Positions 56,051 through 64,000 of a DNA stretch of 64,000 nucleotides are shown piece by piece. This DNA is from Porites lobata (lineage: Eukaryota > Cnidaria > Anthozoa > Scleractinia > Poritidae), in the NCBI GenBank assembly GCA_942486035.1, contig CALNXK010000036.1, positions 3,019,501-3,083,500 on the forward strand, given 5' to 3'. Under the pieces are notes generated by a model that was not told where the DNA came from, made no database searches, and was given only the letters and a program-made list of their open reading frames with translations. The translations under genes were made by a program, and so were the position numbers. Each line of letters starts with the position of its first letter. Within the stretch, counting starts at the first letter, position 1.

Positions 56051-56266
56051 ACGGACGGACCATGGGGGGGGGGGGCGAAGTACCAAAAAAAAAAAACGCG
56101 CAAGGGAAAGTTAAATGAAAAAAATTCATGTGCGCCAATTGACCTTAAGAAATATTCATGCGCTTGCCTAAAAAAAAATTCATTCAAAGAATTTGATAAC
56201 GAAAAAAAATTCCTGCGGCTCGAAAATTCCCCTCCCCCCCCAATAATTTTTCTAATGGTCCGTCCC
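56051..56266. mobile_element. MITE with GGACGGACCAT inverted termini
   Basis: The left end ACGGACGGACCATGGGGGGG and the inverted right end GGGACGGACCATTAG match over GGACGGACCAT. TTA lies on the left (56048-56050) and TAA on the right (56267-56269). The interior has G12- and C8-type runs and repeated AAAAAAATTC(A/C)T(G) blocks. The frames at 55912-56269 run through it. Confidence 0.65.
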
Positions 56267-56269
56267 TAA

Positions 56270-57794
56270 ACGTGTGAAGATTATGCGTGGTTGTGGATGG
56301 TCTTATCAGTGCCGTGAAAGTGTGTGATTGTGTGATTTCCGCATGGTGTTCACAGGTATGTGATCGCGTGGTTGAACTGCGGTTTGGCCAAAATATTCTG
56401 TGCCAGCCATTAATATTGTGTCGTCGGTGTTTAACTTAGCTGATTGTACCTTGGAAAAGCGTTTCTCGACTCAGGAAAATTGGATATAGGTCTAGTTTCA
56501 GCGGGCTCTAATGGCAAAGTGACAAATTCTCCCCTCACTACCCCCCTGGTTCTCACACAGAACAAGTCAGCCACCCACCCACGGATAGGTCTGGGCCTGG
56601 GCTCTCTGCTGACACCTAGCAAGACGCCAAGCTCCCGATTTTTTTTTCGGGTACACTGGCTTAAACACGGGTGATGCCCGTGTTCAAGCCAAAACTTAGC
56701 GGGCACCTTTTAGCAAAATCACACAGATATATATACAAATAGATATAAATATACAGATAGTTTATTTCAAATTGCTTGGCAGCCCAAAGGCTGAATTAGA
56801 CAATTATTTACATTACCATTACAAATTTCTAGAAAAAAGAAACTACATTATAATATATAAATTAAAATATTGTAATTCTGATTAATGATTTAAAATTTAT
56901 TATAATATCCATCACAATATTTACAATTTCCAAAAAAAAAAAGAAAACGGTCTAGATTTTTAATTAAAAGGTGGCATCTGTCTTGCCATTGCAAGCATAA
57001 AAGAGTTCTTCGCCCTATAAGTACAAACCTGAGGAATGGCGTGATTTTTGCTCAGACTACACCTAGAATTGTTACGTGCGAGGCCGGAATAAGTTGATGG
57101 GGTTTTTTTCTAAAGTCGTAGTGTTCAAAAATGTGCTGCACTAATAGCGATGGTGGTGTACCAAAGGTGTTTTGCCCAAAAATTTGTAGGTATCGCCGTA
57201 ACTCGAGCCGGACATAATTATCGATAGCGCCCTCTTTTCGATACGCATGGAGCTACGCACCTAGTTTCTCTTTTCTTTAACAATGCTACTTTGTATTTTC
57301 GTATTCACTTCATCATCTGTTTCTTGTTCTATAAGTCGCTGAAAACAAACCATAGTCAGTGAGTGGAAATTCTGGGTTTCGCCTTTCTTAGTAAATAGAA
57401 GCGAGGAAGTCTGGAAACAAAAACACCCAGTAATCAGCGCGTTTCAAGGAGGTCAAATGGTAAAATTGTGGAAAAGCAAAAAAGGATGAAAGAAATTAGA
57501 CAGTTTGTAATATTGGAGTAGAAGCATTTACTTAAGGCATTTACTTGTAAATGCTCAGTTAAGATCTCCCTTAAGCCTAAGCCAACCACTTGCTTTCCCT
57601 CTCAGATTCGTGTCGCTCTTTGCAGTTGTCTCATCAGCTTTTCCTTTAAATGACACTTAATTTCTTTTTTAGAGGTCTTGACAGTTCATACACCATTTCC
57701 TGTGTCGTTGGGGACACTTATGACTTTTTTTAGAATTAGTCGTTCTTTTCTCTTCAAAAACTCATTAATAATTCATGAGCTCAACAACCCATCA
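56270..57794. other. intergenic, no gene supported
   Basis: A small hairpin, AAACACGGGTGATGCCCGTGTT, lies at about 56663-56684. The antisense frames at 56431-56706 show no domain. AT-rich sequence lies from 56720 to 56960. Confidence 0.35.
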
Positions 57795-58732
57795 CGTCTG
57801 GTTAAACCACAGCGGCCCATACGTAGTGTGTGTCAGTATGTTATTATTCACATGGACAAAATGGGATGGGTCGTCGAAACTCCCGTAAAATAGTCCAAAA
57901 GTCAAAATATAACAAAACAGAGGTACGATACCTTTAAATGAACGTCTCCTTGTCTTTCCTGGCCAGTTAAAGTGGCCTTTTGTTGAGTTTTGCAATCGTA
58001 GGTACTATCCACTAAAGAAGAATTAAAGGCTGGCTACAAAATAAACGGACCATCTCCACGTGCCTCCATGTGAAGCGCTATAAATTTGAGAATAATCCAC
58101 CAATCCGCTCCAAATTGCCATCGGCTAATCTGCAAGTAACGTGTGCTCCGGCTTCTTGCTCGCTGGCTGCACAAAACCCATCGCAACTGCACAATAATCG
58201 CTCGCTCATCAACAAACACTGTTGCCCTTTACGCTTCGAAATGACCGCAAACTAGCAGGATTAATACACCATGTGAATATTGGAGCTAAGCGACCGCGTC
58301 CGCGCGACAATGCAGCACTTTCTATGGGAGGGATGGTTCTATTGCCTCTAGGTCAATCAACACTGAGTGAGGGTCCACTGCTTTAGTCTTGACCAGAAAA
58401 CAAGTTTTCAACACGGTGGCCCTGGTTTTCAAGTTAGAAGTCTTCTAACGTTCGCTGTCACATTGTTCGTCCACCTGCTTGCATAGGTTCTTGACTCTCC
58501 TGGACTTATTTTTCTGGATTAATTAAATAAACAGCTCTTTCCAGAACTACATCTTACTGCACAATATGTTGTCCAAACTGGTGAGGGAGCACGAGGATTT
58601 TCCGCCCATGAAAAAGGCAAAATCTGGCCTCGGCTATGAAGCTGAATAGAAGATACAGCTGCAGATATGGTTAAGTAAAATTTAGGTGCGCGATATCTTT
58701 TTTTTTTATTACATTATTTTCAAACCTCAGTG

Positions 58733-59240
58733 GCACCCAACGACGATTTCCCTCTAAATGCATTGAAAACACTTTTAAGGCTGTCCAGAGTACTTCAGAT
58801 CTCTAGATGCATTCTAAGCGGCGCTAATACATAGATTTAGTCAGGATGGCTAAAAGCGAAGCTCTCGATAATATTTATAGTTTGCTCATACTAAATATAA
58901 AATCGTGTAATGCTAAGCGGAAAATTTAACGAGACAGGGGCACCCAACGACGGTTTCCTCAAATACATTGAAAAACATGCACATTTTTAGCTATTCATAA
59001 AGTACTTTTAGCTCTATAGAAACGCATTTTAAGCGGCGCTATAAAATTTGTATCTCAGTGTTCGGCCATTCTAGGGGAACTTTAATCTTTTCGAAATTAC
59101 GAGGAATTCAGAATTATTTTCCCGAAAATTTTAGATGCAATTTAACGTATTACGAAGGAGATAAGTTTTCAGGTTTCTTCTTTCATCACATTTTTGAATC
59201 CGATAATTTTAGGTTTCTTTTTTATCTACAAAAAATAGCC
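58733..59240. repeat. internal duplicated segment with GCACCCAACGACG and AAGCGGCGCTA blocks
   Basis: Blocks GCACCCAACGACG, TGCATTGAAAA(C/A) and CATT(C/T)TAAGCGGCGCTA occur at 58733-58828 and 58929-59042. A further piece, GGCTATAAAATTCGTGTCTG with TCGGTGATCCTGGGG, lies near 59618-59655. Confidence 0.65.
58828..58920 (+). repeat. 5' end fragment of repeat family P, copy v
   Basis: CATAGATTTAGTCAGGATGG, CTAAAAGCGAAGCTC, then AAATCGTGTAATGCTAAG, as in copy ii. Only about 90 bp remain. Confidence 0.6.
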
Positions 59241-60304
59241 TAACCCGGGGAGTGAAACTATGTAAAAAATCAAACTTCAGAAAATTGTAGGGAATTTACT
59301 AGCATGATTAGATGAGCTTCGGAAATTGTACATGAATGGAATGGTCATATTTAGCCAAGTAAAAGAAAATTCTAGGCAAAATTTTGCTTGTCCGAACAGA
59401 TAATTTACATTAAACATTCGTTCGATGCCCTTGTACCAAAACTGTGAAAAACAACAATAGGCCTAATTGCAGCACAGTTTTTGGTACATTTCCTCGCCGT
59501 TATTTTGCATGGCTACAACGTGAAACGTCCAGAAACTTCCTGGTTTTCACGTTTTATGGAGGAAATGTGGTAAATGTTCTTGTTTTGCACTGCCGCTAAT
59601 TTTTTGCTTTTGCTCGGCTATAAAATTCGTGTCTGTTCGGTGATCCTGGGGAAAAATGGATCCTTTTGAAAATTACAAGGGCTTCAATATTATTTTCCCG
59701 ATTGATTAACCTAGAAGCAATAGTACCATCCCTCCCATGACAAATGCTGCACTGTCACGCGGACGCGGTCGCTAAGCTCCAATATTCACGTGGCGTATTA
59801 ATCCTGCCAGTTTGCGGTCATGGCGAAGCGTAAAGGACAACAGTGTTTGTTGATGAGCGAGCGATTATCGTGCAGTTGCGATGGGTTTTGTGGAGCCAGC
59901 AAGCAAGAAGCCGGAGCACTCGTTACCTGCAGATCAGCCGATGGCAATTTGGAGCGGATTTGTCGATTATTCTCAAATTTATAGCGCTTCTCGTCGAGGC
60001 GCGTGGAGATGGTCCGTTTATTTTGTAGCCAGCCTTTAATTCTTCTTTATTGGATAGTACCTACGATTGCAAAACTCAACAAAATACTACTTTAACAGGC
60101 CAGGAAATACAAGGAGAGGATCAGTGAAAGGTAGCTTTTACTGTTTTATTTTGACTTTTATACTATTTTAGTTCATTGGAGTTTCAACGACTCATTCCAT
60201 TTTGTCCATGTCGATATCAATATATTGACACACACTACGTGCAGGCCGCCTGTGGTTAAACACCGTCAAACTTTAAAATTTCACTCTCACTAGTATTCTT
60301 TATA

Positions 60305-60472
60305 TAAAAAAATACTACCTTACTATAGGAAATTAACGCTCCATGAAAGCAGGTATTGGAAATTAACGCGACTTAAATCAACGCGAATTTAATGGAAAAC
60401 GAGTTTCGAATGAAGAAAATTAACGCGAAAGAGGAGGTAGAATTTCATAATAAAGGAAATTAACGCGATTAA
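60305..60472. repeat. AAATTAACGCG motif cluster
   Basis: AAATTAACGC(G/T) occurs at about 60329, 60357, 60419 and 60457 (and again near 60732), with AATCAACGCGAATTTAA in between. This degenerate short-period repeat precedes the acidic frame below. Confidence 0.6.
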
Positions 60473-60583
60473 GACACAGTCGGTGTTGACGATTTGAAAT
60501 CTATCTTGGCTGAAATCAAAGGAGAAGATATTGACATCACTTCTGACAGCGACAACGATGAAGATGAACTCGAAATATTGTAA
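60473..60583 (+). pseudogene. acidic C-terminal tail relic
   Basis: A frame closed upstream by TAA reads VDDLKSILAEIKGEDIDITS, then an Asp/Glu-rich end before TAA at 60581-60583. It looks like the carboxyl end of a mobile-element protein, but I cannot name it. The match to the surrounding repeat suggests it moved with the AAATTAACGCG cluster. Confidence 0.3.
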
Positions 60584-60737
60584 ACCTTCGCCTTAGCTTT
60601 TATGAGAGATAAAAAATAAAGGGTAAATGGAAAGAAAGAAAGCTTGTAGTTAATGTTTTTTAGGTGTCAAGAATGTCTGGACAGGTTCCAAAATTGGGGT
60701 GAAAACACTGGAAATTAAGAGCGCGGAAATTAACGCT

Positions 60738-60890
60738 GGCTACAAAACAAACGGACCATCTCCACGCGCCTCCACGCAAAACGCTGTAAATAAGAGAATA
60801 AGCGACGAATCCGCTCCAAATTGCCATCTGCTAATCTGCGGGTAACGTGTGCTCCGGCGTCTTGCTTGCTGGCTCCACAAATAGTCTAAA
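60738..60890. repeat. third, partial copy of the 57795-60270 arm
   Basis: GGCTACAAAACAAACGGACC, CAAATTGCCATCTGCTAATC and AACGTGTGCTCCGGC match the arms at about 58030-58170. Confidence 0.75.
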
Positions 60891-60959
60891 TTAGGATCGG
60901 TGCCCACAGCTACCCCTTCAGGATTTGCAGCAACTGCTCACTGAAGTTCTTCAACAACC

Positions 60960-61275
60960 TTCCATGATGGGTGTCCTGTGCTGAAAATGCAATCCCTTGT
61001 TTTTTTTTGCCTTTTTTTTATGAAAATCACATAAAAAGGCAAGTAGATGGAAAAAGAAACTGTGTTAATATTATTCTTATTGAAACCAATGACTAAAACA
61101 AGTCAACTTAATGATATAGCAATAATAATATACCATGGTGGGTGTCCTGTGCTAAAAATATCAATTGCTTGTTTTTTGCCATTATTTTGATTAAAATCAC
61201 ATGAAAGAAATGAAAATGAAAAAAGAAATTGTATTATTATTGAAACCAATGACAAAAACAAGTGAACAAAATGGA
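60960..61275. repeat. tandem duplication, about 170-bp unit
   Basis: GGGTGTCCTGTGCT(G/A)AAAAT at 60968 recurs at 61140. Both are followed by GCTTG-TTTTT, GATTAAAATCACAT(G/A)A, and TTATTGAAACCAATGAC. Confidence 0.75.
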
Positions 61276-61590
61276 AAGTCCAAGGAAAGATGTTTTCAGA
61301 TGTGTACTCAGTCCCAATGGCCTTTTTATAGACTGTAAGTATCTGCTAGGATAAATTACCGTTTTTTAGGGGCCCAATTGTGTACAGTTTGAATCACGAC
61401 AGGTTTAAGTGAAGTGTTAAAGCTCTTCTCGATGATAAATTTGTTATCGAAAGCTACATTTTCTCTTGAATTTTGTGCCAATTATGAATGACTGTACTTA
61501 GTTTATTTTCGTACTGGTTGAAATTAATATTAGTAAAAATAGCTTCTTTCTATAGCGCTCATATCTTGAGCTCATGGTGCTTTACAATAT

Positions 61591-61910
61591 CACAGGTTGA
61601 AAAAAGGTGTTTCCGTTTCCGTTTTTGTAACGGTTACCTCACGGAAACTTGAATATCCGCAGACGGAATTGTAACTAACCGTTGCGGGAAACACGTGTAT
61701 CCGTCATGTTTCAGTTTCTGCGGACACGCTTAAACGCATCCCTTATACTCGCGTTTCCGTCAGGTTTACTCTTGCGGAAACGCTAACTGCCGCAATGTTT
61801 CCGCAGCTCGTAAATTCAGAGGATACTCAATTATCCGCTGAGTTCCCGGAACAATGAATGCGGAAACTCAGTTTGATCGGTTTACTTTCTGCAGCCTTCA
61901 TGTTTCCCCA
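61591..61910. repeat. GTTTCCG/CGGAAAC motif cluster, possible transposon end
   Basis: At least ten GTTTCCG, CGGAAAC or related (TATCCGC, TCCGTC) motifs fall in about 280 bp, in both orientations. The cluster starts 20 bp inside CACAGGTTGAAAAAAGGTGT, which resembles the CACTGGACGAAAAAACGG end of the large CACTA-like element. No matching opposite end lies in the window. Confidence 0.5.
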
Positions 61911-62262
61911 GATTCCACTTTCGGTGGATTACTCACTGGATTTCCTAAATGTGTTAACTTTACTTAACCATCCAGTTTCGAATCATATGTTCATTCTATC
62001 CGGTATATAAAAACGTGGACGTTTGTGAGACAACCCTGGACCGTTTCTTGCATCCACAATGACCCACTTTCGCTGATACACACAAATCAAGAAGAGTCAA
62101 ATTTGGGTGCATTTTTGCTATTAAAGTTTTTATTAAAATAATTCTCTCTCCATTTTCATATAATATGTACATATGTATATTAAATATTTTCACAATAAAA
62201 AAGAGACTCCTTACAATGTATTTCTATTTTCTATAACCAAAACTGTAAGTTTTTCATTTCAA
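61911..62262. other. intergenic, TATA-like motif
   Basis: TATATAAAA occurs at about 62004. No gene follows that I can support. Confidence 0.3.
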
Positions 62263-62440
62263 TAGGCCACTTCCGAGTTCCAAAAACCCTCACTTTCAAA
62301 ATGAGGCTAGGTGCGCAACCTTTCTTGTGAAAATGAGTTTTATTTGCATGAGAATGAAAAGTGATTTAAATATCAAGAGCTGAGCACCTACCCTCGTTTT
62401 GAAACAGAGGCCCGGGGGAACTCGGAAATGGCCTTTTAAA
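62263..62440. mobile_element. MITE with AGGCCACTTCCGAGTT termini
   Basis: The left end AGGCCACTTCCGAGTTCC and the inverted right end AAGGCCATTTCCGAGTTCC are inverted repeats. The interior matches 32905-33028. About 175 bp. Confidence 0.75.
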
Positions 62441-62509
62441 TAATCCTTTTAGAATTGACAAAATTCAAACTTTTTTCCTTGAAATGATTAAATTAACATA
62501 ATAATTATA

Positions 62510-62670
62510 CAGTCTAACCTCTTCTTATGGACACTTCTATAAGACAGATAGTTTTTTTGGTCCCAGAAATGCCAAAAATCATACATTCCCTACCTCTATA
62601 ATACGGACACCTCTGTAAAGCGGACACTTGGTTCGGTCCCTTGGGTGTCCGTATTAAAGAGGTTTGACTG
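62510..62670. mobile_element. pogo/Tigger-like MITE
   Basis: The left end CAGTCTAACCTCTTCTTATGG and the inverted right end CAGTCAAACCTCTTTAATAC (GGACACC follows) are inverted repeats. Internal GGACAC motifs recur. The terminus is the pogo/Tigger type. A TA lies on the left flank. Confidence 0.7.
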
Positions 62671-63748
62671 TGTAATAATTAAGTAACTAACATTATTATA
62701 AGTAACGTGCATTTCCATTCCAAAAATAACTCCAAGAAGTAGTTCACAGCAAAACTACTACATAATTTAATACGAACAATATTACAAATAAAAGTCTTAC
62801 TTAGTTACATGTAAGACTGCATACAAACTCATTAGGAAATCTAAACTGCTGGCTTAATTCTTATACCATATCATACCATAGCAAGTACCAGTACTTGGTG
62901 GATCATCCCCAAAAATTATTGTTAAAGCCTATACAAACTGCTGAGAGGCCATATCATCATTGGGGAGTATCAGACTGATGCTACAAAGACGATAGTGATG
63001 CAAACAAAACTAGCCATAGGCTTTATATACAAATGTGTAAGCCAAAATCTCTACAAATGTATCTCACTTTTTGTCCCCACTCTGCTGTAACTGCATGGCT
63101 GCAACTTGGACCTGGCTGTGGCATACATAGTAGTCTACGAGAATTTGCCTACATTTGAGTTTGAATAATAATGACAAACTGTGCACTTTTAACAAGTGAC
63201 TCACTTTCACAATGCATCTATCTTACATTCCCTGTTTCATAGTTTTAGGATAATCCATTGACTGTCGTGGAATTTCAGCAATTTTAATGAACACAGTCGA
63301 GTAAAGATCGTCTTTAAGAATAAAACTCTTATCACCTTTCCAATAAGATTGTGCAATTTAGTTAAAGCTGATCATCACAGGGTCATCCTGACTAAAGAAG
63401 GCACAATAATACATTACGGACTTTAAGCAAATTGCTACAGTGACCTCTACTATGATGATCGTGGATCAGAGTCCTGAAGAGAGTATGTCACTGTTGCCCA
63501 TCAAATTTCAACTTTATGCAAGTGGCACCCAAAAGTCACTACAGGGCTTCTTGCTCATTTGGTTTTGTTGTTAGTAAAACGCAGGGAAGACTGAATTACT
63601 GCCCAGTGAACTAGAAGTGTTAAATACTTTCTTGATTAAGAGTAAAACAATATGATAGGTTTTAAACCAGTGAAAAATAGGGGAAAAGTAGAATTTTATA
63701 CTCATGTAGAATCGACTATGCCATCACATTTTGCGCTTCGGCTAACGG
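62671..63748. other. AT-rich intergenic sequence
   Basis: No supported gene, array or terminal repeats. Confidence 0.35.
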
Positions 63749-63960
63749 TCATTTTCTGGACATCATGCACACGGCGTCCTTTTTGGACTTTATAGTCCCA
63801 GTTGCCATAGTAGTGATCACTGTAGCCATTTCACTAATTTGGTATTATTGGCATCTTGCCCACGAGGGGCAGTTATTTGGTACTGGTCTGTCTGACAAGT
63901 ATTTATCAACCTCTCTGGTTATTTTCCCAGCTGCTCTTTCTTTGCCTCTTTGACATGCAA
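63749..63960 (-). pseudogene. hAT transposase C-terminal (dimerisation domain) relic
   Basis: The minus-strand frame reads GKITREVDKYLSDRPVPNN, CPSWARC, a stop, then YQISEMATVITTMATGTIKS and KKDAVC before TGA at 63749-63751. The order of (E)VDxYLS, a W-containing block, then EMA followed by ATxxxxSK(R/K) parallels the hAT dimerisation motif (YL..., WW, LA.DYLAIPATSVPSERVFS). Identity is modest and one stop is in frame. The plus-strand hydrophobic frame at 63765-63953 is its shadow. The rest of the transposase would lie beyond the window end. Confidence 0.45.
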
Positions 63961-64000
63961 GCTTCACAAAAGGCATCAAGAACAGCATTGATGTTTCTTA

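Larger units (their letters stand above)
57795..60270. mobile_element. 2.5-kb element with about 0.57-kb inverted arms
   Basis: The arm 57795-58365 is repeated inverted at 59700-60270. Shared blocks include GGTTAAACCACAGCGGCC / GGCCGCCTGTGGTTAAAC, GTTTTGCAATCGTAGGTACTA, GGACCATCTCCACG, CAAATTGCCATCGGCTAATC and GACCGCGTCCGCG. The 1.3-kb centre has two GCACCCAACGACG(A/G)TTTCC blocks (58733 and 58929). No transposase is recognisable. The paired frames 58034-58219 and 59843-60028 (MFVDERAIIVQLRWVL) are the arms read on both sides. Confidence 0.75.

Noticed and set aside
58034..60028. MFVDERAIIVQLRWVL frames as a duplicated gene
   Set aside because: They are the two inverted arms of the same element; identity extends beyond the frame on both sides.
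63765..63953. Plus-strand hydrophobic 62-residue frame as a membrane protein
   Set aside because: Antisense to the hAT-like relic, which carries ordered family motifs.
1..64000. CRISPR arrays, rRNA genes, tRNA genes
   Set aside because: No regular spacer-repeat structure of CRISPR type, no conserved rRNA blocks, and no convincing A-box/B-box pair with a cloverleaf was found by eye; a tRNAscan or Rfam search would settle this.

Overview
The window is AT-rich eukaryotic DNA with small exons, conventional GT-AG splice sites and very dense transposable-element (TE) content. The repertoire (Penelope-like elements with GIY-YIG domains, CR1/L2-like LINEs, a Gypsy fragment, a Helitron fragment, hAT, pogo-like and Harbinger-like remnants, many MITEs) together with a protein-kinase-like relic typical of cnidarian repeat families suggests an anthozoan cnidarian, probably a stony coral. 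That assignment is inference. There are no bacterial-type operons, rRNA genes or CRISPR arrays, and I could not identify a tRNA by eye.

Host genes are sparse. The supported pieces are a possible C-terminal exon at 1-234 (+), a proline-rich terminal exon at 3964-4529 (-), and the 5' part of a small secreted or membrane immunoglobulin-domain gene: signal-peptide exon 33859-33937, Ig exon 34276-34509 and a candidate last exon 34725-34777, all (+) with matching splice phases. Most other long reading frames are TE relics or shadows.

Layout. 0-8.9 kb: gene ends, a pogo-like repeat, a Harbinger-like MITE and a 5'-truncated LINE (4805-7000). 8.9-25 kb: a repeat present twice (about 8940-10672 and 11050-25012). 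The second copy is split first by a 980-bp insertion (11573-12552) and then by an 11,855-bp CACTA/EnSpm-like transposon (13004-24858) with 26-bp inverted termini, a 3-bp CTA target duplication, TTTGC/GCAAA subterminal arrays, an internal 143-bp satellite and the decayed remains of a spliced protein-kinase-like gene. The first repeat copy preserves the unoccupied site, so the boundaries can be read directly. 25-33 kb: a broken Helitron amino-terminal module, MITEs and a Penelope-like fragment. 33-40 kb: the Ig-domain gene followed immediately by a 5.2-kb element with roughly 1.1-kb inverted arms (34821-40004). 40-46.5 kb: nested retroelement debris (RT relic, Gypsy, LINE endonuclease, Penelope-like RT plus GIY-YIG, LINE tail). 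47.5-56 kb: two head-to-tail copies of a 2-4 kb repeat family carrying the palindrome TTGACAGCTGTCAA, the second interrupted by a 1-kb element that occurs again at 54.7 kb. 57.8-60.3 kb: another inverted-arm element. 60.3-64 kb: small repeats, a GTTTCCG motif cluster that may be the end of a second CACTA-like element, MITEs and a hAT transposase tail.

The candidate unusual system is the large CACTA-like element. Its kinase-like gene and an opposing short frame start 92 bp apart in opposite directions, suggesting a bidirectional promoter in the element's interior. The kinase copy here is decayed (in-frame stops and frameshifts), so any function would have to be sought in intact relatives elsewhere in the genome.
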